From positions 1 to 64,000 of the forward strand of contig NZ_JAGUCO010000023.1 of assembly GCF_018271995.1 (NCBI RefSeq): a stretch of 64,000 nt of DNA. Direction: 5' to 3'. Of the stretch, positions 32,537 to 42,692 are shown piece by piece. Both the position numbers and the translations under genes were made by a program. The DNA is from Carboxylicivirga linearis (GTDB lineage: Bacteria > Bacteroidota > Bacteroidia > Bacteroidales > Marinilabiliaceae). The notes under the pieces were generated by a model that was given only the letters and a program-made list of their open reading frames with translations, made no database searches and was not told where the DNA came from. Numbering within the stretch: the stretch's first letter is position 1; every line of letters begins with the position of its first letter.

Positions 32537-34258
32537 TTATTTTGTTTGAAAAACGTTTTTATACCAACCCAAATGTTTCATTTTCTCATGTACTCCATCT
32601 GCTATTAATTCGCCTCTGTTCAGTACTAACACTCGTTCAAACAATTCAGCAACTGCCGGGTTGTTAGATGTAACAATAACTGTTGACTTCAGACTTAACA
32701 CGTAAGTGATAAACTGATTTCGATCCGTTTCATTTAATTGATTTATTAAATCACCCAACAATATCAATCTGCTTTCTACCACAATACTACGAGCCATTAT
32801 AATCTTTAGGCGTACACTTTTGGGAATATTCTTACCTTCAGCAATTAGCAGGGTATCATAACCTTCTTCCAATGAGTCGACATAAGAATTGAAACCCATG
32901 ATAGCAGCTACTTTCTCCACATCAATCTTTGATATATTGGACTTTCCTAATGTGATATTTTCGAAAATTGTTCCGGCAAAAATCTCTGCTTTTGAGTAAC
33001 AAGATCCTATTTCAGAACGCAGTTCATTATTTTTCCAGTTTTTCATCGAAACCTGGTTGAATAAAATATTACCACTATAACTGTCGTACATTCCACCCAA
33101 ATGTTTCAATAGCATTGATTTTCCTGAACCGTTGAAACCAGATAAACAAATTTTCTCCCCTGGCTTAATAGTCAAATTCAAATCTTTCAACACTTCATTG
33201 GTTGAATCTTTGGTAAATGAATAACTTAAATTTTCAATATCAATATGAAATCCTTCTGATTTCGATAAATCAATATCTTCACCCAAATCACAATCCAATG
33301 GCATATCCGTTATTGATCCCATCTTTTCTACCGATGTTAATACATCATAAACAGTTTCAATTAGTGTCATCAGCTTTTCAACCGAAGTAACAATCATTAA
33401 AATTATAATCTCAGCTGCCACAAACTGACCAATGTTCATCTGTTGGTTAATCACCAGCAATCCGCCAACTATCAACAGACCAGCAATCATTATCACTTTA
33501 AAACTGATCAAGTTAACAAACTGAATAACCAATATTCGGAAATGATTTTTACGATACTTCAGATAACCGTAAACAGATTCATCCGTCTTTTCAAGAGGAA
33601 GATTTGAACTCGCGGCCATTTTAAAGGTATCCTGCGCACGTGCTAGTTCTTGAAGCCAATGAGCTACCTTATATTTGTAAGTCGATTCTTTTAAACTTGT
33701 TATCAAACCATTTTTGACTGTATATCTGAATATTACAAATACAATCAACAATAATATTGCACTATATAAAATAAAATATGAATGATAAATGGACAATAAT
33801 ATCATCCCAAACAAAACCTGTAGAATAGCAGATGAAAAATCCAATAGAATTTTAGAGATTCCCTTTTGAATGGTGAGGGTATCAAAAAAACGATTCATCA
33901 ATTCAGGAGCATAATGTCCGTCTAAAGCACTCAGCTTGATACGCGGAATACGAAAGGCAAAATCAAAGGCTGAACGGGCAAACAGTTTCTGTTGTATATT
34001 TTCCGAAATGCTCATTTGCATCACCTGCATCACTCCATTCAATATCACCCCTAAAACCACAATAGTCACCAGTACAATCCATGAAGTTGAAACCTGTCCA
34101 CCTGTTATCAGGTTGATAATTGCCTGTACACCTAAGGGAAGCGACAAAGAAACTAACCCATTAAAAATAGCATATATATAAATACTAAAAATATCTTGTT
34201 TATCAACTTTTAGCATCTTTATAAAACGCCTGAAAGGCAGTTTAACGTTGTACTCCAT
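32537..34258 (-). CDS. ABC exporter, type I secretion class, with degenerate ATPase motifs
   Basis: Residues 1-320 hold six membrane helices and residues 340-573 an ABC ATPase domain. Walker A is intact (GFNGSGKS). The signature LSGGQ is replaced by NIPKSVR, Walker B reads LILLGD so the usual D-E pair is G-D, and the switch histidine is Asn or Ser (VTSNNP). ATP binding is likely but hydrolysis should be weak or altered. I recall similar changes in other Bacteroidota members of this family, so it may be a family trait rather than decay. No N-terminal peptidase domain is present. It is first in the operon with HlyD and TolC; the exported substrate is unknown. Confidence 0.8.
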   Translation of the reverse strand: MEYNVKLPFRRFIKMLKVDKQDIFSIYIYAIFNGLVSLSLPLGVQAIINLITGGQVSTSWIVLVTIVVLGVILNGVMQVMQMSISENIQQKLFARSAFDFAFRIPRIKLSALDGHYAPELMNRFFDTLTIQKGISKILLDFSSAILQVLFGMILLSIYHSYFILYSAILLLIVFVIFRYTVKNGLITSLKESTYKYKVAHWLQELARAQDTFKMAASSNLPLEKTDESVYGYLKYRKNHFRILVIQFVNLISFKVIMIAGLLIVGGLLVINQQMNIGQFVAAEIIILMIVTSVEKLMTLIETVYDVLTSVEKMGSITDMPLDCDLGEDIDLSKSEGFHIDIENLSYSFTKDSTNEVLKDLNLTIKPGEKICLSGFNGSGKSMLLKHLGGMYDSYSGNILFNQVSMKNWKNNELRSEIGSCYSKAEIFAGTIFENITLGKSNISKIDVEKVAAIMGFNSYVDSLEEGYDTLLIAEGKNIPKSVRLKIIMARSIVVESRLILLGDLINQLNETDRNQFITYVLSLKSTVIVTSNNPAVAELFERVLVLNRGELIADGVHEKMKHLGWYKNVFQTK

Positions 34259-34703
34259 GTTTTATATTATTTAACTTATTACGCTTAAAGCCTTCATTAT
34301 TTCAAAGCCCAATTTAAGCAAAATTTATACCAAATATGAACATATCATTAGCCAAACAAACCAATATTAATCATTGAATTTTATAATCATTTAAGGATCT
34401 AAGGCCCCTAACAATCAACATTAAGTATTTTTTATTAAATGATTTATAACTGACTCTGATTACATCCGGATCAATGATCTCGATCTAAGTTTAATAAACA
34501 ATTAAACAAACATCTTGATTTTATAATTTATGTTAATTGTTGTAATATTAAGCTATCTAACTATACTACAACTCTTTTAAACCCGTATTATTTCTTTAAT
34601 AGCACTATGAATTTACATCACAAAAATCTTATTATTACTTTAACATGTGTTTAACAGCCATCATTCAACTTATTTCCTCTTAATGTGTTTATTTTGTAGG
34701 TAA
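34259..34703. other. AT-rich intergenic region between divergent export and metal-efflux operons
   Basis: This 445-base segment has no convincing coding frame and no strong hairpin. It must hold the promoters of the ABC export operon (leftward) and the HYC_CC_PP/Cus operon (rightward). A TTATTTTG box near 34688-34695 is a weak candidate for the rightward -7 element. Confidence 0.5.
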
Positions 34704-34712
34704 TTGATAATT

Positions 34713-35087
34713 ATGATCCAAAAAATCGCACATATACTAATGGCATTGTTACTGATGACTTCCACTATGGGATTTACAGTTTCGAAGCATTATTGTGGTA
34801 CAAGATTAGTGGATGTAAGTATTAATAAAAAAGCCCAAAGTTGCTGTGGCAACGAAGGAACTTCCAAATGTTGTCATAACGAAACACATCATTTTCAGGT
34901 GGAAGATGACTTCAATTTGGTAATGGATGCTCAAATAAACGTTCCTTTTGTTTATATGGCTCCGGTACTCTTTCTTTTTACTGATATAATTGAAGAAGAA
35001 ACTGAAGATTTCGTTGAAATTGTAGCTTCTCCACCACCGCCTGATCTAGGCATTCGCCTTTCTTTTCTTCAAAGTTATTTGAATTGA
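34713..35087 (+). CDS. HYC_CC_PP family protein, probable metal-binding accessory of the Cus pump
   Basis: The 124-residue product (ATG 34713) has an N-terminal signal or anchor segment, then HYCGTRLVDVSINKKAQSCC, KCCHNETHH and a Pro-rich PPPPD near the C terminus. These HYC, CC and PP elements give the family its name, and the family is regularly found before CusA/CzcA-type pumps in Bacteroidota. The Cys/His clusters suggest binding of Cu(I) or another soft metal in the periplasm, probably handing it to the pump. Exact role unproven. Confidence 0.8.
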   Translation: MIQKIAHILMALLLMTSTMGFTVSKHYCGTRLVDVSINKKAQSCCGNEGTSKCCHNETHHFQVEDDFNLVMDAQINVPFVYMAPVLFLFTDIIEEETEDFVEIVASPPPPDLGIRLSFLQSYLN

Positions 35088-35241
35088 TTCTCACAAGTTT
35101 ATTAGTTTTTAGGCAGTAGGCAATAGATTGTTATTGCACATTGTTTATACACTTAAAATTGAGGCTTTATAATGGATTTACATGTTCTATTATTTGGTCC
35201 GTAGGTTAATATCAATTCAATAACCATATTATCATTTTGAA

Positions 35242-38200
35242 ATGCTAAATAAAATTATCCGCTTTTTTCTGGAAAATAAGCTGGTAACATTACTGGTATT
35301 AGTGGTATTTATCAGCTGGGGAATCATTACATCTCCCTTTGGTTGGAATACCGGCTTCTTACCAAGCGATCCGGTACCCGTTGATGCCATTCCAGATATT
35401 GGCGAAAACCAGCAAATAGTTTATACCGAATGGCCCGGGAGGTCTCCACAAGATATTGACGATCAAATATCATATCCGCTAACATCGGCTCTGTTGGGTA
35501 TGCCGGGTGTTAAAACCATTCGAAGCAACTCCATTTTCGGATTATCCAGTATCTACATCATTTTTGATGATGATGTAGAGTTCTACTGGAGCCGAACACG
35601 AATATTGGAAAAGTTGAACTCCTTACCATCCGGCACATTACCTGATGGAGTAGCACCGGCTTTGGGGCCTGATGCCACTGCTTTAGGTCAGATTTACTGG
35701 TACACACTGGAAGGACGTGATGAGCAAGGTAATCCTGCTGGAGGTTGGAATCCGCAGGAATTAAGAACTGTGCAGGACTACTACGTTAGATATTCCTTAT
35801 CATCTGCCGAAGGTGTTGCAGAAGTAGCTTCCATTGGTGGATTTATTAAAGAATATCAGGTGGATGTCGATCCGTTTGCCATGAAAGGCTACGGCGTTAA
35901 TCTGTCGCAAATAATAGCAGCGGTTAAAAACAGTAACCTTGATATTGGTGCTCGTACTCTGGAGGTGAACCGGGCCGAGTATCTGGTAAGAGCCATTGGT
36001 TATATTAAAAACATTGAAGATCTTGAAAAGAGTGTTGTAACCGTTAGAAATCATGTTCCGATTAGATTAAAAGACGTTGCTAAAATCAACCTTGGCCCTG
36101 CAACCCGACGTGGCGGATTAGATAAAGACGGTACTGAAGCAGTTGGCGGTGTTGTGGTTGCCCGATATGGTGCCAACCCCATGAAAACCATCGACAACCT
36201 GAAAGAAAAGATAGCTGAGATAGCTCCCGGCCTTCCTTCTAAAACATTGGACGATGGAACAATTTCGAAGGTAACTCTGGTTCCATTTTACGATCGTACG
36301 GGGTTAATCAAAGAAACACTGGGCACATTGGAAGAAGCTATCAGCCTGGAATTACTCATCAGCATACTGGTTGTAATTGTATTGGTCTTCAACCTGAGAG
36401 CTTCCCTACTAATATCCAGCTTACTGCCGTTAGGTGTGCTCATCACATTTATAACCATGCGACACTTTGGTGTTGATGCTAATATTGTAGCACTATCGGG
36501 TATTGCCATTGCCATTGGTGTTATGGTTGATGTGGGCGTGGTCTTTGTCGAAAACATTATAAGGCATCTTGATTTACCTGAAAATAAAGGGGCAAAGGGA
36601 AAACAACTCCGTCAGGTAATATACGTTGCCACAACAGAGGTAGCCGGAGCGGTTATCACTGCGCTGGCCACTACAATTATTAGTTTTTTACCGGTGTTTG
36701 CCATGGAGGCAGCCGAAGGTAAATTATTCAAGCCATTGGCTTACACCAAGTCGTTTACCATGCTTTCGGCTTTATTGATTGGATTGATTATCATTCCAAG
36801 TCTGGCAAATCTGATTTTTTCTTTAAGAACAGGTAAGAAGAAACATAAAACATTTACCAACATTGCTTTAATAGCAGCCGGAGTTGTATTGGCTATTATT
36901 TCAGGTAATTTAATTGCCTTGGCTATTTCTGCCTATGGTATTAATGGCTTACTATCACAAGTAAAACCTGCCATTTATGAGTGGTGGGGCAATTTTGCAA
37001 ACATTGCCATCAGTTTGGTAGTAGTTGTCTTCTTCCTTACAAAAATTTGGATGCCATTAGGTGCCCAGAATTCTACATTTGCCAACTTCCTGTTTGTAAT
37101 ATTAATTGTTTCTGTGGTTCTGGGAGCTTTATCGCTGGTTATCTATTATTACGAGCGTATTCTAAGCTGGTGTTTGAATCATATTGCCACCTTCATTTCC
37201 GTACCTATAGTTATTATATTATTTGGTCTGATGGTATGGCAAGGCTTTGGTAAAGTTTTTGGTTTTATGCCAAAATTCATTCAAAACACAGGTGTTTACA
37301 TTTCGTTGAGTGAAGAATTTCCGGGTATAGGTAAAGAATTTATGCCTACGCTGGATGAAGGTTCTTTTCTACTAATGCCAACAACCATGCCTCATTCAGG
37401 CATTGCTGAGAATCTGGATGTAATTCGCTTGCTCGATCAAGTAGTTAGTTCCATTCCTGAAGTTGAGTCGGTAGTTGGTAAATGGGGACGTGTAAATTCA
37501 GCCCTCGACCCTGCTCCAACTTCCATGTACGAAAATGTAATCAATTATAAATCGGAGTATATTCTTAACGATAAAGGACATCGTGAACGCTACAAGGTTG
37601 ATAAGGATGAGAAATATTTTTTAGATCTGCAGCTATCAGAAAATGTATCTAAATACAGATACGATAAGGATACACATCAAATACAATTGTACGTTAATGA
37701 TAAGTGGAAAAATGCTTCCTTATCAGAAAAAGAAGTAAAACGAATTGAAGCAAATATTGCTGATTATCTGATTACTGATAAAAATGGAGAGTATTTCAGA
37801 CAATGGCGAGATGAAATTAAATCGCCCGATGATATCTGGAATGAAATCATATCAAAAAGTCAGATTCCGGGATTAACATCAGCTCCTAAGTTACAGCCTA
37901 TTTCAACGCGTTTGGTGATGTTACAAACCGGAATGAGGGCCCCCATGGGAATTAAAGTCTTTGGGCCTAGTCTGGAAAGCATTGAACAAACGGGTTTGAA
38001 ACTGGAAAATCTTCTAAAGAATGTTGAAGGTGTTAATCCTTCATCTGTATTTGCCGATCGTGTAGTTGGTAAGCCATACCTTGAAATGAAGATAGATCGT
38101 GATGCCATTGCCCGATATGGAATGAGCATAAGTCAGCTTCAAATGGTGATAGGAAGTGCTATTGGCGGAATGCCGTTAACTAACACAGTAGAAGGTCGCG

Positions 38201-39129
38201 AACGTTATCCTGTTCGATTGCGTTACGCACGTGAGTTTCGTGATAACCCCGAAGATCTGAAAAACATCCTGATACCGGTAAATAATGGAGCTCAGGTGCC
38301 ACTGGGTGAGTTGGTCGAAATTCAGTATACCCGGGGACCACAGATGATTAAAAGTGAAGACACCTTCCTAGTCGGTTATGTCATTTTTGATAAAAAAGAT
38401 GGTTTTGCCGAAGTGGATGTGGTAGAACAAGCTCAGGCTTATCTCAAAAATCAAATTGCAGAGGGTAATTTTGAATTACCAGCAGGTGTCAATTATAAGT
38501 TCACAGGTAATTATGAGAACCAAATAAGAGCAACCAAACGATTAAGTCTGGTGATCCCCATTTCGCTTATCATCATCTTCCTGATTTTGTATTTTCAATT
38601 CCGATCCGTTGTGTCGACAGCGCTTATTTTTTCAGGAATTATAGTGGCATTCTCAGGTGGTTTTATCATGCTTTGGTTGTACGCTCAGCCCTGGTTTATG
38701 GACGCTACTCTCGCCGGTATTAGCCTGAGGGATTTATTCCAGATAACACCCATCAACCTTAGTGTGGCTGTTTGGGTAGGATTTATTGCCTTGTTTGGTG
38801 TAGCCACCGACGATGGTGTGTTGATTAGTACCTATATTCAGCAATTACTGGAAAAACACAATCCTCAAAACAAAGCGGATTTGAAGAAGGTGATTCTCGA
38901 AGCCGGTTCCAAACGAGTTCGTCCGGCTATTATGACCACTGCCACTACCATTATTGCGCTACTTCCGGTTCTTACCTCAACCGGTAAGGGATCAGATATT
39001 ATGGTGCCTATGGCCATTCCGCTATTCGGAGGAATGACCATCGAAGTCATCACCATGTTTGTGGTTCCGGTTCTGTATTACTTATGGAAATCAAAAACGA
39101 TGAAAGGAGAAAACCATGAAACCAAATAA
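35242..39129 (+). CDS. cusA: CusA/CzcA-type heavy-metal RND efflux pump
   Basis: The 1295-residue pump has the HME-RND hallmarks: EWPGRSPQDIDDQISYPL at the start, a fourth helix with GIAIAIGVMVDVGVVFVENI (about residues 418-437), and PGIGKEFMPTLDEGSFLLMPTTMPHSG in the periplasmic domain. It is about 250 residues longer than E. coli CusA, with an extra multi-helix hydrophobic segment near residues 530-640 and an insert (about 760-870) in the second half. These extensions look typical of Bacteroidota members. It uses the proton gradient to expel Cu, Ag, Zn or Co with the adaptor and outer-membrane channel encoded next. Confidence 0.9.
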   Translation: MLNKIIRFFLENKLVTLLVLVVFISWGIITSPFGWNTGFLPSDPVPVDAIPDIGENQQIVYTEWPGRSPQDIDDQISYPLTSALLGMPGVKTIRSNSIFGLSSIYIIFDDDVEFYWSRTRILEKLNSLPSGTLPDGVAPALGPDATALGQIYWYTLEGRDEQGNPAGGWNPQELRTVQDYYVRYSLSSAEGVAEVASIGGFIKEYQVDVDPFAMKGYGVNLSQIIAAVKNSNLDIGARTLEVNRAEYLVRAIGYIKNIEDLEKSVVTVRNHVPIRLKDVAKINLGPATRRGGLDKDGTEAVGGVVVARYGANPMKTIDNLKEKIAEIAPGLPSKTLDDGTISKVTLVPFYDRTGLIKETLGTLEEAISLELLISILVVIVLVFNLRASLLISSLLPLGVLITFITMRHFGVDANIVALSGIAIAIGVMVDVGVVFVENIIRHLDLPENKGAKGKQLRQVIYVATTEVAGAVITALATTIISFLPVFAMEAAEGKLFKPLAYTKSFTMLSALLIGLIIIPSLANLIFSLRTGKKKHKTFTNIALIAAGVVLAIISGNLIALAISAYGINGLLSQVKPAIYEWWGNFANIAISLVVVVFFLTKIWMPLGAQNSTFANFLFVILIVSVVLGALSLVIYYYERILSWCLNHIATFISVPIVIILFGLMVWQGFGKVFGFMPKFIQNTGVYISLSEEFPGIGKEFMPTLDEGSFLLMPTTMPHSGIAENLDVIRLLDQVVSSIPEVESVVGKWGRVNSALDPAPTSMYENVINYKSEYILNDKGHRERYKVDKDEKYFLDLQLSENVSKYRYDKDTHQIQLYVNDKWKNASLSEKEVKRIEANIADYLITDKNGEYFRQWRDEIKSPDDIWNEIISKSQIPGLTSAPKLQPISTRLVMLQTGMRAPMGIKVFGPSLESIEQTGLKLENLLKNVEGVNPSSVFADRVVGKPYLEMKIDRDAIARYGMSISQLQMVIGSAIGGMPLTNTVEGRERYPVRLRYAREFRDNPEDLKNILIPVNNGAQVPLGELVEIQYTRGPQMIKSEDTFLVGYVIFDKKDGFAEVDVVEQAQAYLKNQIAEGNFELPAGVNYKFTGNYENQIRATKRLSLVIPISLIIIFLILYFQFRSVVSTALIFSGIIVAFSGGFIMLWLYAQPWFMDATLAGISLRDLFQITPINLSVAVWVGFIALFGVATDDGVLISTYIQQLLEKHNPQNKADLKKVILEAGSKRVRPAIMTTATTIIALLPVLTSTGKGSDIMVPMAIPLFGGMTIEVITMFVVPVLYYLWKSKTMKGENHETK

Positions 39130-40375
39130 ATTACGATATCAAACATTATTAAAAAGTGCATTGAGTATTCTTTTGATTCTATTGGGATGGGCTGGCAATA
39201 ATGTATTGGCTCAGGACAATCTGGATCATTACCTGACGCTGGCGGCCGAAAACAATCCATCGTTAAAAGCTGCATTTAATAAATACATGGCAGCCTTGGA
39301 AAAAGCACCGCAGGTATCTGCCCTGCCCGATCCACAAATCGCTTTTGCTTATTTTATTCAGCCAGTTGAAACTCGCGTGGGGCCCCAGGAATTCAAAATA
39401 TCGGCTTCGCAAATGTTTCCATGGTTTGGAACTTTGCAGGCTCGCGAAAATGCTGCTATAAGCAATGCTAAGGCTGAATATGAAATGTTTGAACAACAAA
39501 AATCAAAGTTGTTTCAGGAAGTAAAGGCCAACTGGTACAATATCTACTTCAACCAAAAAGCCATTGATATTACCCTGGAGAATATGACCATTTTGCAATC
39601 CTTTCGAGGTGTGGCAACAGCCAAAGTGGAAGCAGGCAAAGTATCGGCAGCTGATCAATATCGGATTGAGATGGAAATAAATGATCTTGAAAATGAATTG
39701 GCTCAGCTTAGAGATGCACAATCATTATTGACAACCAGCTTCAAGAACTTAATTGGCACCACATCTGAAATAGCTGTTGGCGATACTATTATTTCAACAG
39801 ATTTACTTTTGAGAAAAGAGGCCATTATGGATTCCATCAAAGCTAAAAACCATGTTTTGCTTTCAATGGATTTAAACACATCTGCCCTTGAATATCAAAA
39901 AGAAGCAGCCCAAAAAGCCGGTGGTCCGAATTTTAGTATTGGTATCGACTACACTTTTATAGGTAAAGGAGAGAATAATCTTTCAGGAAAGGATGCCATA
40001 TTGTTTCCAAAGATTGGTTTTAGCATTCCGCTGTATCGAAAAAAATACAAGAGTATAGTGCAGGAAGTGGTTTACCAGCAAGAAGCTGTAACCAACGACA
40101 AAAGCAATCAGACCAATATTCTGGAAAATATTCTGGAAAAAAGCTACAACGAAATGACGGATGCAGAACGTCGATTAAGGCTTTTCGAAAAGCAGCTATT
40201 ACTATCATCCAAGTCATTGCGAATTATTGAGACCGAATATGCCAATCAAAACAGCAATTTTGAAGAGATGCTTCGAATGCAAAAACGTATGCTAAAATAT
40301 CAATTGGAACTGGAAAAAGCCAGAACAGACAAACTGGCTTCTATTGCTTTTATTTACTACTTAATGGGCAAATAA
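39116..40375 (+). CDS. cusC: CusC-like outer-membrane channel (TolC family)
   Basis: The 419-residue product has a signal peptide, two long coiled-coil regions (residues 60-200 and 250-400) and short strands, as in OEP proteins. The LPDPQIAFAYFIQPVETRVGPQ segment is typical of channels in metal-efflux systems. It overlaps the end of cusA by 14 bases, so translation is coupled. It provides the outer-membrane exit for the pump. Confidence 0.82.
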   Translation: MKPNKLRYQTLLKSALSILLILLGWAGNNVLAQDNLDHYLTLAAENNPSLKAAFNKYMAALEKAPQVSALPDPQIAFAYFIQPVETRVGPQEFKISASQMFPWFGTLQARENAAISNAKAEYEMFEQQKSKLFQEVKANWYNIYFNQKAIDITLENMTILQSFRGVATAKVEAGKVSAADQYRIEMEINDLENELAQLRDAQSLLTTSFKNLIGTTSEIAVGDTIISTDLLLRKEAIMDSIKAKNHVLLSMDLNTSALEYQKEAAQKAGGPNFSIGIDYTFIGKGENNLSGKDAILFPKIGFSIPLYRKKYKSIVQEVVYQQEAVTNDKSNQTNILENILEKSYNEMTDAERRLRLFEKQLLLSSKSLRIIETEYANQNSNFEEMLRMQKRMLKYQLELEKARTDKLASIAFIYYLMGK

Positions 40376-40464
40376 GATTAGTCTGTTAGTAATTAGTCAG
40401 TAGATTTTTTTAATAAAATGTCATTGACTTTCAACAACAACAATCAATTGAAAAAAATGATTTC

Positions 40465-42318
40465 ATGAAAAAGATATTTCAATATATAAAATCGAATTAC
40501 AAAGCGGTATTCATCACTTTGTTGGCCGGCCTGCTAATTGGCTGGATCATTAAGCCATCTCATTCAGAAGAAACGCAGCAACATCAACACAATCATGCTG
40601 AAGAATCAACTACATGGACCTGTTCGATGCACCCACAAATTAAACAGGAGGAACCGGGATCCTGCCCCATTTGCGGAATGGATCTGATTCCTTTAAAATC
40701 GATGCAAGGCAATGATGATGCAAATCCTAATGAAATTGCCATGAGTGAAGCCGCCATAAAACTGGCCGATATTCAAACTGTGAGAGTGGTGAAAAAACAA
40801 GCCATCAGGAAAGAATATTTACAAGGTAAGATCGAACCTGACGAAAGAAAAATAGCTCAGCTTACCGCCAGGTTTAGTGGAAGAATTGAAAAGCTGAACA
40901 TCAATTTTACCGGACAAAATGTACGTAAAGGGCAGGCTTTGGCAACCATTTATTCACCGGAATTAGTGAGTGCACAGCGCGAATTGATAGAAGCTGCTGC
41001 TTTAAAGGAAACCAATCCGGCGCTTTACAAAGCTGCCAAAGCCAAATTGTTGGCATGGGATTTAACACCTCAACAAATCAGTGAGATTGAAAATGCTAGT
41101 GATCCGATCATTCATTTTAATATTCTTTCGCCTGTAAGCGGCACTGTAACATCACGAAAAGTAGCCAAAGGCGACTATGTGAAAGAAGGGACAGATATGT
41201 TTCAGATTACAGATCTTAGTAAGGTCTGGATTCAGCTGGACGCCTATGAAACTGACCTTCCTTGGATTGTACAAGGTGATAAAATCAGCTTCAACACCCA
41301 ATCGCAACCGGGTAAAACCTTCGAAGCTAAGGTAAGTTTTATCGATCCTATTTTGAATCCACAAACAAGAGTTGCCAATGTAAGAGCTGAGGTGAATAAT
41401 CCGGATGGAAACCTAAAACCCGGAATGTTTGTCACCGCTTATGTTGAATCAGAATTATCGAAGGATGACGCATTAATTATTCCAAAATCGGCTGTGCTTT
41501 GGACTGGCAAAAGAGCCGTTGTCTATGTAAAAGTAGAAGGCCGTGAACAACCCACTTTCCTGTATCGTGAAATTGTGCTGGGGCCAGAGGCTGGTGATTC
41601 ATATATAGTGGCTGATGGACTTAAAGTAGGTGAAGTAATTGCTGCCAACGGAGTATTTAAAATTGATGCAGCCGCTCAATTAGAAGGAAAACAAAGTATG
41701 ATGAATTCATCAAAAAGCGATATGCATCATATGAATATGAGCATGAACATGAAAGAAGATTCGTTTCAGGTAGCTGGTAACTGCGGCATGTGTAAAGAAA
41801 CCATTGAAACGGCTGCTAAGGGAGTTAAAGGGGTTCATGCTGCTCAGTGGAATAAGGAAACCAAGATTGTTAATGTCAGCTACATGGCTAATAAAACAGA
41901 TTTACCGACCATCCACAAGGCAATAGCTGCTGCCGGATATGATACCGAACTAGAGAAGGCTTCAGCAGATGTATATAACAAGCTACCTGAATGCTGTCTT
42001 TACGATCGCAACTATTTCGATAAAGCAAATACGCAGAGTCAGACCTATACTTTTAAAGTATTTGGCAATTGTGGAATGTGTAAAGACCGAATTGAAGAAG
42101 CAGCTGCAAAAGTGGAAAGCGTTAATAATGCTGAGTGGAATGAAGAAAGCAAGATGATTACCATTGAGGGCAGTCCATCACTGAACATTCATACGGTGCA
42201 TAAAGCGATTGCTGCTGTTGGTCACGATACCGAAATGGCAAAAGCACCTGATTCGGTCTATAATAAACTTCCAGGCTGCTGTAAATACGACAGAAAACCT
42301 AAAACAGAAAACGAATAA
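40465..42318 (+). CDS. cusB: CusB-like adaptor with N-terminal metal-binding domain and two C-terminal HMA domains
   Basis: The 617-residue adaptor has a membrane anchor, a heavy-metal-binding module (WTCSMHPQIKQEEPGSCPICGMDLIPL, residues about 50-76), the usual lipoyl, coiled-coil and barrel parts to about residue 410, and a His/Met-rich linker (MHHMNMSMNM). Two tandem HMA-like domains follow, each with GNCGMCK (C-x-x-C) and each ending in YNKLPxCCxYDR. The appended domains should bind Cu(I) or a similar ion and pass it to the pump. Most CusB proteins end after the barrel, so this is an extended form. It completes the operon. Confidence 0.88.
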   Translation: MKKIFQYIKSNYKAVFITLLAGLLIGWIIKPSHSEETQQHQHNHAEESTTWTCSMHPQIKQEEPGSCPICGMDLIPLKSMQGNDDANPNEIAMSEAAIKLADIQTVRVVKKQAIRKEYLQGKIEPDERKIAQLTARFSGRIEKLNINFTGQNVRKGQALATIYSPELVSAQRELIEAAALKETNPALYKAAKAKLLAWDLTPQQISEIENASDPIIHFNILSPVSGTVTSRKVAKGDYVKEGTDMFQITDLSKVWIQLDAYETDLPWIVQGDKISFNTQSQPGKTFEAKVSFIDPILNPQTRVANVRAEVNNPDGNLKPGMFVTAYVESELSKDDALIIPKSAVLWTGKRAVVYVKVEGREQPTFLYREIVLGPEAGDSYIVADGLKVGEVIAANGVFKIDAAAQLEGKQSMMNSSKSDMHHMNMSMNMKEDSFQVAGNCGMCKETIETAAKGVKGVHAAQWNKETKIVNVSYMANKTDLPTIHKAIAAAGYDTELEKASADVYNKLPECCLYDRNYFDKANTQSQTYTFKVFGNCGMCKDRIEEAAAKVESVNNAEWNEESKMITIEGSPSLNIHTVHKAIAAVGHDTEMAKAPDSVYNKLPGCCKYDRKPKTENE

Positions 42319-42325
42319 TTTTCAA

Positions 42326-42667
42326 CTAAGAAGCATTTCTGATTGCCGGAGATGCTTCTTTCTTTTTCAAATAACGGGCACATTGCACTACCTGATTATA
42401 GCCTAACAAAGTACCCAAAATATAATCTTCTTCAGGCGATAATTCATTCAGACTTTTATGACAAAAGCAGTTGATAACATCTACACATTCTTTGGCACCA
42501 AAATAAATATTTACCTTATTAACACTAACGGGTTGAATCAGATAATCAATTCCATTCGATTCTAATTTTTTAATGGCTAAATCTACATCTTTAGATGCCA
42601 TAGTATGTAAAATAAGGTTTCTCAAACCCTTTTTATATTCATATATATGATGACAAAATACTCTCAT
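42326..42667 (-). CDS. DUF2023 family protein, flavodoxin partner gene
   Basis: The 113-residue product begins MRVFCHHIYEYKKGLRNLILHT, the usual start of DUF2023 proteins, and has several conserved Cys and His residues (CHH, ECVDVINCFCHKS). DUF2023 genes are often found next to flavodoxin, as here, but their role is not known. It is the second gene of the pair, separated from flavodoxin by a 178-base gap containing a folded element. The Cys pattern might allow metal or Fe-S binding, which is speculative. Confidence 0.75.
   Translation of the reverse strand: MRVFCHHIYEYKKGLRNLILHTMASKDVDLAIKKLESNGIDYLIQPVSVNKVNIYFGAKECVDVINCFCHKSLNELSPEEDYILGTLLGYNQVVQCARYLKKKEASPAIRNAS
42328..42360. terminator. 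Bidirectional terminator between cusB and DUF2023 genes
   Basis: A perfect 9-bp stem (AAGAAGCAT / ATGCTTCTT) with a 15-base loop and T-rich 3' flank lies just after the cusB stop and overlaps the last codons of the convergent DUF2023 gene. Confidence 0.6.
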
Positions 42668-42692
42668 AATTTAATAGCTAATTAAATAAAAC

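Noticed and set aside
32537-34258. Bacteriocin export with leader-peptide cleavage
   Set aside because: The ABC protein has no N-terminal C39 peptidase domain, and no small precursor peptide gene was found beside the operon.
35242-39129. CusA is about 250 residues longer than the E. coli protein, so a fusion or frame error was considered
   Set aside because: The frame is continuous, all RND motifs are in order, and extra membrane segments are usual in Bacteroidota members.
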